Shown here: positions 26,322 to 34,276 of the stretch, in pieces
How the letters are laid out: every line of letters starts with the position of its first letter
How positions within the stretch are numbered: the stretch's first letter is position 1
NCBI GenBank assembly: GCA_024638445.1
Contig: JAHEKH010000010.1
Coordinates: 1-49,868, forward strand
Reading direction: 5' to 3'
Origin: Gammaproteobacteria bacterium
Lineage (GTDB): Bacteria; Pseudomonadota; Gammaproteobacteria; Steroidobacterales; JABDKV01
Length of the DNA: 49,868 nt
Position numbers and translations under genes: made by a program
The notes under the pieces: model-generated
What the model saw: only the letters and a program-made list of their open reading frames with translations
Database searches by the model: none
Told to the model about the DNA's origin: nothing

Positions 26322-27773
26322 ATGCGTATCTGCATGATCAGCTCAGAGTTTGCTCCGTTTGCCAAGGCCGGCGGCCTGGGTGATGCGGTCTCGGCGCTCG
26401 CGGCAGAGCTGCACCGGGGGGGGCACGAACTACGGATCTTCGTGCCACGCTACAGCAGCATCGATCCGGAAGCTGCCGGCATGGTGCCGGTCGATTTTCT
26501 CCAGGACATCAGCCTGGCCACCGGCGCATTCGGTCTTCAGTATTCAATGTACACCGCGCCACAGCAGAACGGCCTGTGGGTTCATTTTATTGACTGCCCG
26601 ATCCTGTACGACCGGCCCGGTCTTTACACCAGCGACAGCGATGAACACCTGCGATTCATCATGCTGTCCCGGGGCGCACTCGAGTGCTGTCAGCGCATGG
26701 GGTGGTCGCCAGATATCGTGCAGTGTCATGACTGGCAGAGCGCGCTGGTCCCCCTGTACCTTAAAAGTCTCTACGCGTGGGACAGCCTGTTTGCCAACAC
26801 GCGCACGGTGTTCAGCATTCACAACCTTGGTTACCAGGGTGGCTTCCAGGCTGGCATCCTGCCGGCCACCGGGCTGTCCGCGTACCGGGACCTGCTGCAC
26901 CAGGACGACCTCAACGCCGGCGCAATCAATTTTCTCCGTCACGGAATCATCTACGCCGATGCCCTGACGACCGTCAGCCCGACCTATGCCCGGGAAATCT
27001 GCACGCCGGAATACGGCATGGGTATGGACGACCTGCTGCGCCAGCGCCACGAATCGCTGTTCGGGATTCTCAACGGTGTCGATTACGAGACCTGGAGCCC
27101 CGAGAAAGACCCACTCATCCCGTTCCGTTACAGCCGGTCGAACCTGCGCGGCAAGGCCGCCAACAAGGCGCGGCTCCAGGAGCAGCTGGGACTGCGGCAG
27201 GACCCGGATACGCCCCTGGCGGGAATCGTATCCCGGCTGGTCGCCCAGAAAGGGTTTTCCCTCGCCTACGAAGCGCTGCCACGCCTGCTCGCCGACGGGC
27301 GGCTGCAGCTCGCGGTGCTTGGCAGCGGCGAATCGCGGTACGAGGAGTTCTTTACCTGGCTACAGCACGAGTTTCCGGGCCGGGCCGCGTTCTGGCGGGG
27401 TTTCAACAACCCGCTCGCTCATCTCATCGAGGCCGGCAGCGATATGTTCCTGATGCCTTCGCTATACGAACCCTGTGGTCTCAACCAGATGTACAGCCTG
27501 CGCTATGGAACGGTGCCGGTAGTACGCAAGACGGGCGGACTTGCAGACACGGTCACTCCCCATACCCGGGACGACGGCAACGGGATCGTGTTCGAGCATG
27601 CGGACCAGACAGGCTTCGGCTGGGCAATGGATACCGCGGTGGAACTGTACGGCCAGCGCGAGCGATGGAACCGGCTGATTGCCAACGGGATGCGGCAGGA
27701 TTTTTCCTGGGAGAAACAGGCTGGAGCCTACGTCACTTTATTCAGGCACCTGGCCGAGACTTCGACTGCCTAA
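26322..27773 (+). CDS. glgA: Glycogen synthase (ADP-glucose dependent, GT5)
   Basis: A 483-residue GT-B glycosyltransferase extending alpha-1,4-glucan from ADP-glucose. The N-terminal KAGGLGDAVSALAAEL motif binds ADP-glucose; HDWQSALVPLY, the GIVSRLVAQKGF domain junction and EPCGLNQMYSLRYGTVPVVRKTGGLADTV with the catalytic Glu are all present. Length is normal. It is the last gene of a five-gene operon whose other members are not recognised glycogen genes. Its 3' end overlaps the convergent malQ by 4 bp. Confidence 0.97.
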   Translation: MRICMISSEFAPFAKAGGLGDAVSALAAELHRGGHELRIFVPRYSSIDPEAAGMVPVDFLQDISLATGAFGLQYSMYTAPQQNGLWVHFIDCPILYDRPGLYTSDSDEHLRFIMLSRGALECCQRMGWSPDIVQCHDWQSALVPLYLKSLYAWDSLFANTRTVFSIHNLGYQGGFQAGILPATGLSAYRDLLHQDDLNAGAINFLRHGIIYADALTTVSPTYAREICTPEYGMGMDDLLRQRHESLFGILNGVDYETWSPEKDPLIPFRYSRSNLRGKAANKARLQEQLGLRQDPDTPLAGIVSRLVAQKGFSLAYEALPRLLADGRLQLAVLGSGESRYEEFFTWLQHEFPGRAAFWRGFNNPLAHLIEAGSDMFLMPSLYEPCGLNQMYSLRYGTVPVVRKTGGLADTVTPHTRDDGNGIVFEHADQTGFGWAMDTAVELYGQRERWNRLIANGMRQDFSWEKQAGAYVTLFRHLAETSTA

Positions 27774-29956
27774 CCGGCCCGCCCTCGCTCCGTATTCATG
27801 GCTGAGAAAACCCGTCTTGCCGTTGGGTGATCGAACATGTCGTCGACCGACTCGTTCAGCTTGCGTGACCAGTTGGGATAGGCCGAAGACATCGTTCCCG
27901 GGATGTTGACCGGCGTGGTCATGCCCAGCCAGTCTTCCGGCTGCACCATCACGACGGCTGACTCGCTGCGCGCGAGAAACCGGTGTATCGCCACCGCCAG
28001 GTCCGGCGTCAACGCGGCGGCATCAGCCACGTCGATCCCGTTCGTCCGTAGCGCCTCTATCACGGCAGACCGGTCACGCGAGCGAGCGGCGTTCATTTGC
28101 CGCCCTGTTTCCTCGTCGGGATACAGCCCCAGCTGATCCCGCAGGCGTATGTCCGATCCGCTCCAGAAGCTGTACAGCGGTGGCAGGTCGTGAGTGCTGA
28201 CAGTAGCCAGGGCGCGCCGTGGATAGTCGGCGGGCCGCCTGAAACTCCCGTCCTCGTTCTTTTCAAACATCAGCACCCGGTACGAATAGATCGCTGCAGC
28301 GGGCAGCCTGTCACGAATCTGGTCGGGCACGGTCCCCAGGTCCTCCCCGATCACCAGGCACCCGGCTCTCCGGCTTTCGAGCGCCACCAGGCCAACCAGG
28401 TCATCGAACGGATAGTAGACATACGCGCCGTCAGTGGCTTCGGAGCCTGATGGCACCCACCACAGTCGCAGCAGTCCCATGACGTGGTCGATTCTGAGCG
28501 CCCCGCAGTCTCGCATGTTGTTGCGTATCAGGTGGACAAACTCAGCATAGGACTGTTGCTCGAGCCGACGTGGGTGCAGGGGCGGCAAGCCCCAGTCCTG
28601 CCCGCGCAACGCCAGTGGGTCGGGTGGCGCGCCAACCGTGGCATCGGCGACGTACAGCCGCTGGTTGGCCCAGGTCTCGGAGCCATCGGGTGACACGCCG
28701 ACGGCAAGGTCGCGATACAGTCCCACCGACATCCCGGCATCCAGCGCTGCGGCATGTGCCTCGGCCAGCTGGCTGTCGGCAATCCACTGCAGGTACTGGT
28801 AAAAGTCGATCGCATCCCGGTGACGCAGCGCGAATCGCATCACGGAATCGGAACAGGGGTCGCGATAATCGGCCGGCCAGTCACCCCAGCCAGCCGACCC
28901 ACCGTTCCTGCGGGCAAAATGCGCATGCAGCGCATCGAACAACGCGTGGGTTTCCAGCGGCGGCCCGGCCTCGGTCACAAACTGCTGAAATTCCCGCGCC
29001 CGCGCGGTGGCTCTGCGCAGATGGTTGTCCCGGAAATGTTCGTACAGCAGACGCAGCGCGGAAAGCTTGACGTCGGTCACCGCCGCATAATCGACGCGAT
29101 CGAGTGATCGCAACGACTGCAGTCGCGCAGAAAAAGCCGGATCGCGAACGAGCGCCTGCAGTGCCGGGCAAACCGTTGCTTCGGGCACACCGGGAACGTC
29201 GATGTAGAGAATATTCAGGAATCCACGGCTCGACGGCCGGTATGGACTGAAGGCCGTCGGATGGGACGGGAATGTAGCGTGCATCGGGTTGATACCGATG
29301 ATGTCGGCGCCTGCTGCACCGGCCCTCAGGGCGAGCCTGCGCAGGTCGCCAAAATCCCCGATACCCCAGTTTCGCTCCGAACGCAGCGAATAGAGCTGTA
29401 CCGAGATACCCCACGCACGCTCTCCGCGAATGAAGGCGGCCGGCTCATGACATTGCGCCGGGACAACAATGACCCGGCAGACCCAGCCCTCGCTGCGGCC
29501 GGGCGCGTGGATCACCAGCTCGTGGTAGCCATGACCCAGGTCATCCGGCAAACCGGCCTCGCAACGCACCCACGTCGTGCCTTCGATCTGCCGGCGGGAG
29601 ATCTCATTCAGCTCCGCCGGCCGGACATGACCGGTCAGCAGGCGGCCATCCTCGTACCACAGACGCCAGTGCAGCCGGACATCCAGCTGATGCTCGGAAA
29701 CATTGAGGTAAACCTTCCTGGGCCCATCGTCGCGAACGATGCATACCGGCGGCAGCAGCCGTCGCCGGCTATCGTCTGCGAGCTGACGAACCGCAGCCGC
29801 CTGCCCCTCGGCATCGTGATCGGCATAGCCCATCGCAGCGAGTATCTGCCGGCATGACGACGCCGGCACCGTGCGATGCTCCCCGCGGTAGTCGTAGTAC
29901 CCGGTCTCGACACCCACCGCCCTGGCAAGATTGTCGAGTGCTGGCCTGTCACCCAT
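27770..29956 (-). CDS. malQ: 4-alpha-glucanotransferase (GH77, amylomaltase)
   Basis: A 728-residue enzyme that disproportionates malto-oligosaccharides, recycling the short chains left by glycogen phosphorylase and debranching. GH77 marks: LYSLRSERNWGIGDFGDL, SPYRPSSRGFLN, the nucleophile region LRIDHVMGLLRLWWVP, the acid/base VIGEDLGTVP and VSTHDLPP. The ~150-residue N-terminal beta domain is as in E. coli-type MalQ. The ATG at 29956 has AAGGA 9 bases upstream. Last gene of the zwf-pgl-glgP-glgB-glgX-malQ run, 67 bp after glgX. Confidence 0.95.
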   Translation of the reverse strand: MGDRPALDNLARAVGVETGYYDYRGEHRTVPASSCRQILAAMGYADHDAEGQAAAVRQLADDSRRRLLPPVCIVRDDGPRKVYLNVSEHQLDVRLHWRLWYEDGRLLTGHVRPAELNEISRRQIEGTTWVRCEAGLPDDLGHGYHELVIHAPGRSEGWVCRVIVVPAQCHEPAAFIRGERAWGISVQLYSLRSERNWGIGDFGDLRRLALRAGAAGADIIGINPMHATFPSHPTAFSPYRPSSRGFLNILYIDVPGVPEATVCPALQALVRDPAFSARLQSLRSLDRVDYAAVTDVKLSALRLLYEHFRDNHLRRATARAREFQQFVTEAGPPLETHALFDALHAHFARRNGGSAGWGDWPADYRDPCSDSVMRFALRHRDAIDFYQYLQWIADSQLAEAHAAALDAGMSVGLYRDLAVGVSPDGSETWANQRLYVADATVGAPPDPLALRGQDWGLPPLHPRRLEQQSYAEFVHLIRNNMRDCGALRIDHVMGLLRLWWVPSGSEATDGAYVYYPFDDLVGLVALESRRAGCLVIGEDLGTVPDQIRDRLPAAAIYSYRVLMFEKNEDGSFRRPADYPRRALATVSTHDLPPLYSFWSGSDIRLRDQLGLYPDEETGRQMNAARSRDRSAVIEALRTNGIDVADAAALTPDLAVAIHRFLARSESAVVMVQPEDWLGMTTPVNIPGTMSSAYPNWSRKLNESVDDMFDHPTARRVFSAMNTERGRAG

Positions 29957-30023
29957 GCATGTCCTTCCTGCGTCTGACTGCCATTAAGCTGCGGCGGGGC
30001 TCGTCGGGGAGTTTATCAGAGCA

Positions 30024-32072
30024 TCATGATCGCGGTCGGACCAGCAACGTGACACTCCCGGGCGAACTGCGGAATAACCCTGGCTCGACCAGTTCGCCCT
30101 GCCCGCTGTCAACAGCAACCGTCCACGCACCGGCAAAAACCGGCAGCGAAAAAGAGGTTTCGACGTTGTAACCGTTAATCACGACCAGTGCATCGTCGGA
30201 TGGCAGCCTGTGACGCGGTGCGACCCGGGGTTCGGCCAGGTCTCCACGCAACAGTACGGCGATGGCGCGGTGGTCGGGATCGTGCCATTGCTCCACCTGC
30301 ATGGGTGCGCCATCCGGGCGCAGCCACTGCACGTCGTGCACCGGACCGTGTTCGTGAAGCTGTCCCTGGAGATACTCGCGCCGGCGAAGGACTCCGAGCC
30401 TCGATCGCCAGCCGATTAACGCCGCCACAAACGCCGACAAGTCAGTGTCGGCATTTTCCCAGTCGATCCAGCTAAGCTCATTATCCTGGCAGTAAGCGTT
30501 GTTGTTGCCGCGCTGAGTGCGGCCCAGTTCATCGCCACCCAGCAACATCGGCACACCCTGGGACAGCAGCAGTGTGGCCAGCAGCGCACGCCGGTCGCGA
30601 AGTCGGCGATGCTTGATCTGAGGGGTGTCGGTTGGCCCCTCTACGCCATGATTCCAGCTCTGGTTGTGTGGATTGCCGTCCCGGTTGTCCTCGCCGTTGG
30701 CTTCGTTGTGACGCTCTTCGTAGCTGACCAGGTCCGCAAGCGTAAATCCGTCATGAGCCGTCACGTAGTTGACGCTGGCAACCGGCCCCCTTGACCCGAA
30801 GATATCGCTGGATCCCGACAACCGTGAGGACAAATCCGCCACGCCGGTGCGATCGCCGCGCCAGAAGCTGCGCACGGTTGCGCGGTACTTGTCATTCCAT
30901 TCAGACCAACCGGCGGGAAACTGCCCGAGACGGTACCCGGCGTGACCGGCATCCCACGGCTCGGCAATCAGCTTTACACCTGATAGCACGGGATCCTGGT
31001 GTATGGCCTGGAGAAACGGCGCGTCGGAGCGATACTCGCCATCGACCCTGGCCATGGACGGCGCCAGGTCGAAGCGAAACCCGTCGACACCCATTTCCTC
31101 GACCCAGTAGCGCAGGCTATCCATTACCAGCTGCATCACCGGCGGTCGGGACACAGCCAGCGAATTGCCACAGCCGGAGTTATTGACACACGCCGCCCGG
31201 TCGTGAGTGCGCAGGAGGTAGTAGCCTGCGTTGTCGATACCCCGAAAGCTCAGCGACGGACCGCCGGCGCCGCCCTCGGCGGTATGGTTGTAGACCACGT
31301 CCAGCAAGACCTCGATTCCGGCTTCATGCAACGCACCGACCATGGCGCGAAACTCGGTGACCGGATCCGTAGCGGCATAGCCGGAATGTGGCGCGGAGAA
31401 CGCCACGGTGTTGTAGCCCCAGTAGTTGGTCAGCCCCCGCCCAGCCAGCAGCGGCTCGGTCATGAAACTGGCGCAGGGCAACAGCTCGACCGCAGTGACA
31501 CCCAGTCCCTTGAGGTAGTCGATAACCGGTGGCTGGGCGAGCCCCAGGTAAGTGCCACGAAGTTCCGGGCTGATGCCGGGATGACGGGCAGTAAATCCCT
31601 TGACGTGCAGCTCATAGATCACGCTGTCTTCCAGCGGAATCGCCGGACGTTTGCCGCCGTTCAAAGTCGGCGCGATCACCACGGCCTTGGGAATGACCGC
31701 TGCGCTGTCGCGCGGGTCTGGCTGCCAGGCTCCTTTTTCAACCCGGTAGTCGAGGTGCCGGTCATCTGGCCGCACGACACCGGTGAGCGCACGGGCGTAG
31801 GGATCGATCAGCAGCTTTGCCGGGTTAAAGCGCTGGCCGGTCTCGGGTTCGTAGGGACCGTGAACCCGGTAACCATAGCGGAGTCCGGGGCCGGCGCCGG
31901 TGAGCAGGCCATGCCACACCCCATTGGTGCAGCGGGGCAACTCGTGCCGGATTTCCGTTTCGCCATCGAAGACACACAGATCTACGCGGGTTGCGGAACC
32001 GGACCAGAGCGCAAAATTGACACCGCCTTCACAGACCGTGGCGCCCAGCGGCGCCGGTTTACCCGGCAGCAT
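30024..32072 (-). CDS. glgX: Glycogen debranching enzyme (GH13)
   Basis: A 682-residue isoamylase-type enzyme that hydrolyses alpha-1,6 branches of phosphorylase-limited glycogen. It has an N-terminal CBM48/E-set domain (PLGATVCEGGVNFALWSGSA), GH13 motifs VVYNHTAEG, the nucleophile DGFRFDLA, the acid LIAEPWDAG and VTAHDGFTL. The loop with YEERHNEANGEDNRDG is typical of GlgX. The start is the ATG at 32072 (a GTG at 32078 is also possible), overlapping the end of glgB by 14 bp; the longer open frame to 32219 is glgB shadow. Confidence 0.95.
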   Translation of the reverse strand: MLPGKPAPLGATVCEGGVNFALWSGSATRVDLCVFDGETEIRHELPRCTNGVWHGLLTGAGPGLRYGYRVHGPYEPETGQRFNPAKLLIDPYARALTGVVRPDDRHLDYRVEKGAWQPDPRDSAAVIPKAVVIAPTLNGGKRPAIPLEDSVIYELHVKGFTARHPGISPELRGTYLGLAQPPVIDYLKGLGVTAVELLPCASFMTEPLLAGRGLTNYWGYNTVAFSAPHSGYAATDPVTEFRAMVGALHEAGIEVLLDVVYNHTAEGGAGGPSLSFRGIDNAGYYLLRTHDRAACVNNSGCGNSLAVSRPPVMQLVMDSLRYWVEEMGVDGFRFDLAPSMARVDGEYRSDAPFLQAIHQDPVLSGVKLIAEPWDAGHAGYRLGQFPAGWSEWNDKYRATVRSFWRGDRTGVADLSSRLSGSSDIFGSRGPVASVNYVTAHDGFTLADLVSYEERHNEANGEDNRDGNPHNQSWNHGVEGPTDTPQIKHRRLRDRRALLATLLLSQGVPMLLGGDELGRTQRGNNNAYCQDNELSWIDWENADTDLSAFVAALIGWRSRLGVLRRREYLQGQLHEHGPVHDVQWLRPDGAPMQVEQWHDPDHRAIAVLLRGDLAEPRVAPRHRLPSDDALVVINGYNVETSFSLPVFAGAWTVAVDSGQGELVEPGLFRSSPGSVTLLVRPRS

Positions 32073-34275
32073 CGTCACCGGCCTGCCAGGCCACAAATCC
32101 CAAAGGCGGCAGTCGAAAGTCGGCGGATTGCTGCCTGCCGTGGCTCGCAATCTCCTCGGTCTGCAGGCTGCCGCCATCGCTGAAGCCTGAACCGCCGTAA
32201 GCCTTCGAATCGCTGTCAAAGAGCCGTCTCCAGGAACCCGCGGACGGTAGTCCCAACCGGTACGACTCCCGGGGGACGGGCGTGAAATTGAACACGCACA
32301 GGATCGGCGGACGACCGCCCTCGACGTCGTGCCTCAAAAAGGCGTAGATGCTGTTGCTGGCATCCTGGCACTCGACCCACTCAAAACCCTCCGGCGAGGT
32401 ATCGCTGGCGAAGAACTGCGGGCTCTCTAAATAAAACCGGTTGAGGTCCCGGCACAGGTCCTGGACCTGCCGATGCTCGTCATGCTGCAGCAACTCCCAC
32501 GGCAGCGACTCGTATTCACGCCATTCATGACGCTGACCAAACTCCTGGCCCATGAACAGCAGTTTTTTGCCCGGGTGAGTCAGCATGAATGCCAGGTACA
32601 GGCGCAGGTTGGCGCGTTTCTGCCAATCGTCACCCGGCATCTTGGTCAACAGCGACGCCTTGCCGTGTACTACCTCATCATGCGAAATAGGCAAAATAAA
32701 GTTTTCCGACCAGGCGTAGATCATCGCGAAGGTCAGCAGAGAGCTGTGGTGCTTGCGGTGTATCGGGTCCATCGAGATAAACCGCAGTGTGTCGTTCATC
32801 CACCCCATGTTCCACTTGAAGTTGAACCCCAGCCCGCCCGCGTCCGGTGGCAGCGTGACGCCGGGAAATGCGGTCGATTCTTCCGCAATCGACATGACGC
32901 CGGGAAAATAGTTGAAAATAACTTTGTTGTACTGACGGATGAACTCGATGGCTTCGAGATTCTCGCGTCCGCCATGGCGGTTTGGCACCCATTCGCCGGG
33001 CCCGCGGCTGTAGTCCAGGTACAGCATCGAGGCTACGGCGTCGACTCTCAATCCGTCGATGTGGTAGTAGTCCAGCCAGAACAATGCGTTGGACACCAGG
33101 AAATTACGGACTTCGTTGCGTCCGTAATTGAAAATCTTGGTACCCCATTCCGTATGCTCACCGCGCCGTGGATCGGCATGCTCGTACAGGTAGGTTCCGT
33201 CAAAACGTGCGAGAGCAAAATCATCTCGCGGAAAGTGTGCCGGCACCCAGTCCATGATGACGCCGATTCCGGCTGCATGACACCGATCAATAAAACGCAT
33301 CAGGTCTTGTGGCTTGCCGAACCGTGAGTTGGCGGCGTAATAGCCCGTCACCTGGTAGCCCCAGGAACGATCCAGCGGATGCTCTGCCAGCCCCATCACT
33401 TCGATATGGGTGTAATTGAGATCGCTCACGTAGGGAATCAGTTCGTCGCCAAGCCGGTCCCAATCGAGAAACTCTCCGTCGTCCTGTTTCCACGAACCGG
33501 GATGCACCTCATAAATGTTGACCGGCGATTTCAGCGGATCGCTTTGTGCCCGTTGCTCCATCCAGTCGCTGTCCGTCCACTCGAAACCATCGAGGGATGC
33601 CACGATTGACGCGGTATCGGGTCTCAGCTGCATGCGAAAAGCATAGGGATCGGACTTGAGCCTGATTTGTCCGTCGAAACCGAGAATCTCGAACTTGTAG
33701 AGGTCGCCGTCTCCCACGTTCGGCACAAAAAGCTCCCAGACACCGCTGTGGTCCCTGGCGTGCATCAGGTGACGCCTGCCGTCCCAGTGGTTGAAGCTGC
33801 CGACCACGCTGACTCGACGGGCCGTTGGCGCCCAGACCGCAAACAGGACCCCGCTAACCCCCTCCCGCTCCGCGACATGGGCCCCCAGCTTGCGGTAGAT
33901 GTGATGATGATTACCGGCGCCGAACAGGTAAAGATCCAGTTCGCCCAGCTCCGGGGAAAAATAGTAGGGGTCGTAGCGGGTCTGCCGGTTGCCGTCCCGG
34001 TAACGGAAATTGAGCCGGTAAGGCTCCAGCGTCTTGCGGGGCGCAATATTCAGCTCGAACAGGCCGGCATCGTGCAGCCGGGTCATCGGGCCCGACTCCT
34101 CTCCATTAGCCCAGGTGAGGGTTGCCGTTTCGGCGTCCGGCTCGTAGGCACGTACGACCCAGCGGCGGTCGCCGCCTGTCCCGGTTTCGTGGAACCCCAG
34201 CACTGAGCGCGGACTGGAGTGTTTTCCCGTTACGATCCCGTCGATATCTCCGCGACTCAACCTGTTGGTGTTCAT
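32059..34275 (-). CDS. glgB: 1,4-alpha-glucan branching enzyme (GH13)
   Basis: A 738-residue enzyme creating alpha-1,6 branches in glycogen. It has two N-terminal beta-sandwich domains (VLGFHETG and VSGVLFAVWAPTARRVSVVGSFNHWDG), then the GH13 barrel with EVHPGSW, DWVPAHFP, nucleophile DGLRVDAVASM, acid SIAEESTAFP and PISHDEVVHGKAS, and the usual FNFTPVPR C-terminus. Full length as in E. coli GlgB. It begins 1 bp after the glgP stop and overlaps glgX, so phosphorylase, branching and debranching enzymes are made from one transcript. Confidence 0.97.
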   Translation of the reverse strand: MNTNRLSRGDIDGIVTGKHSSPRSVLGFHETGTGGDRRWVVRAYEPDAETATLTWANGEESGPMTRLHDAGLFELNIAPRKTLEPYRLNFRYRDGNRQTRYDPYYFSPELGELDLYLFGAGNHHHIYRKLGAHVAEREGVSGVLFAVWAPTARRVSVVGSFNHWDGRRHLMHARDHSGVWELFVPNVGDGDLYKFEILGFDGQIRLKSDPYAFRMQLRPDTASIVASLDGFEWTDSDWMEQRAQSDPLKSPVNIYEVHPGSWKQDDGEFLDWDRLGDELIPYVSDLNYTHIEVMGLAEHPLDRSWGYQVTGYYAANSRFGKPQDLMRFIDRCHAAGIGVIMDWVPAHFPRDDFALARFDGTYLYEHADPRRGEHTEWGTKIFNYGRNEVRNFLVSNALFWLDYYHIDGLRVDAVASMLYLDYSRGPGEWVPNRHGGRENLEAIEFIRQYNKVIFNYFPGVMSIAEESTAFPGVTLPPDAGGLGFNFKWNMGWMNDTLRFISMDPIHRKHHSSLLTFAMIYAWSENFILPISHDEVVHGKASLLTKMPGDDWQKRANLRLYLAFMLTHPGKKLLFMGQEFGQRHEWREYESLPWELLQHDEHRQVQDLCRDLNRFYLESPQFFASDTSPEGFEWVECQDASNSIYAFLRHDVEGGRPPILCVFNFTPVPRESYRLGLPSAGSWRRLFDSDSKAYGGSGFSDGGSLQTEEIASHGRQQSADFRLPPLGFVAWQAGDDAAG

Positions 34276-34276
34276 G

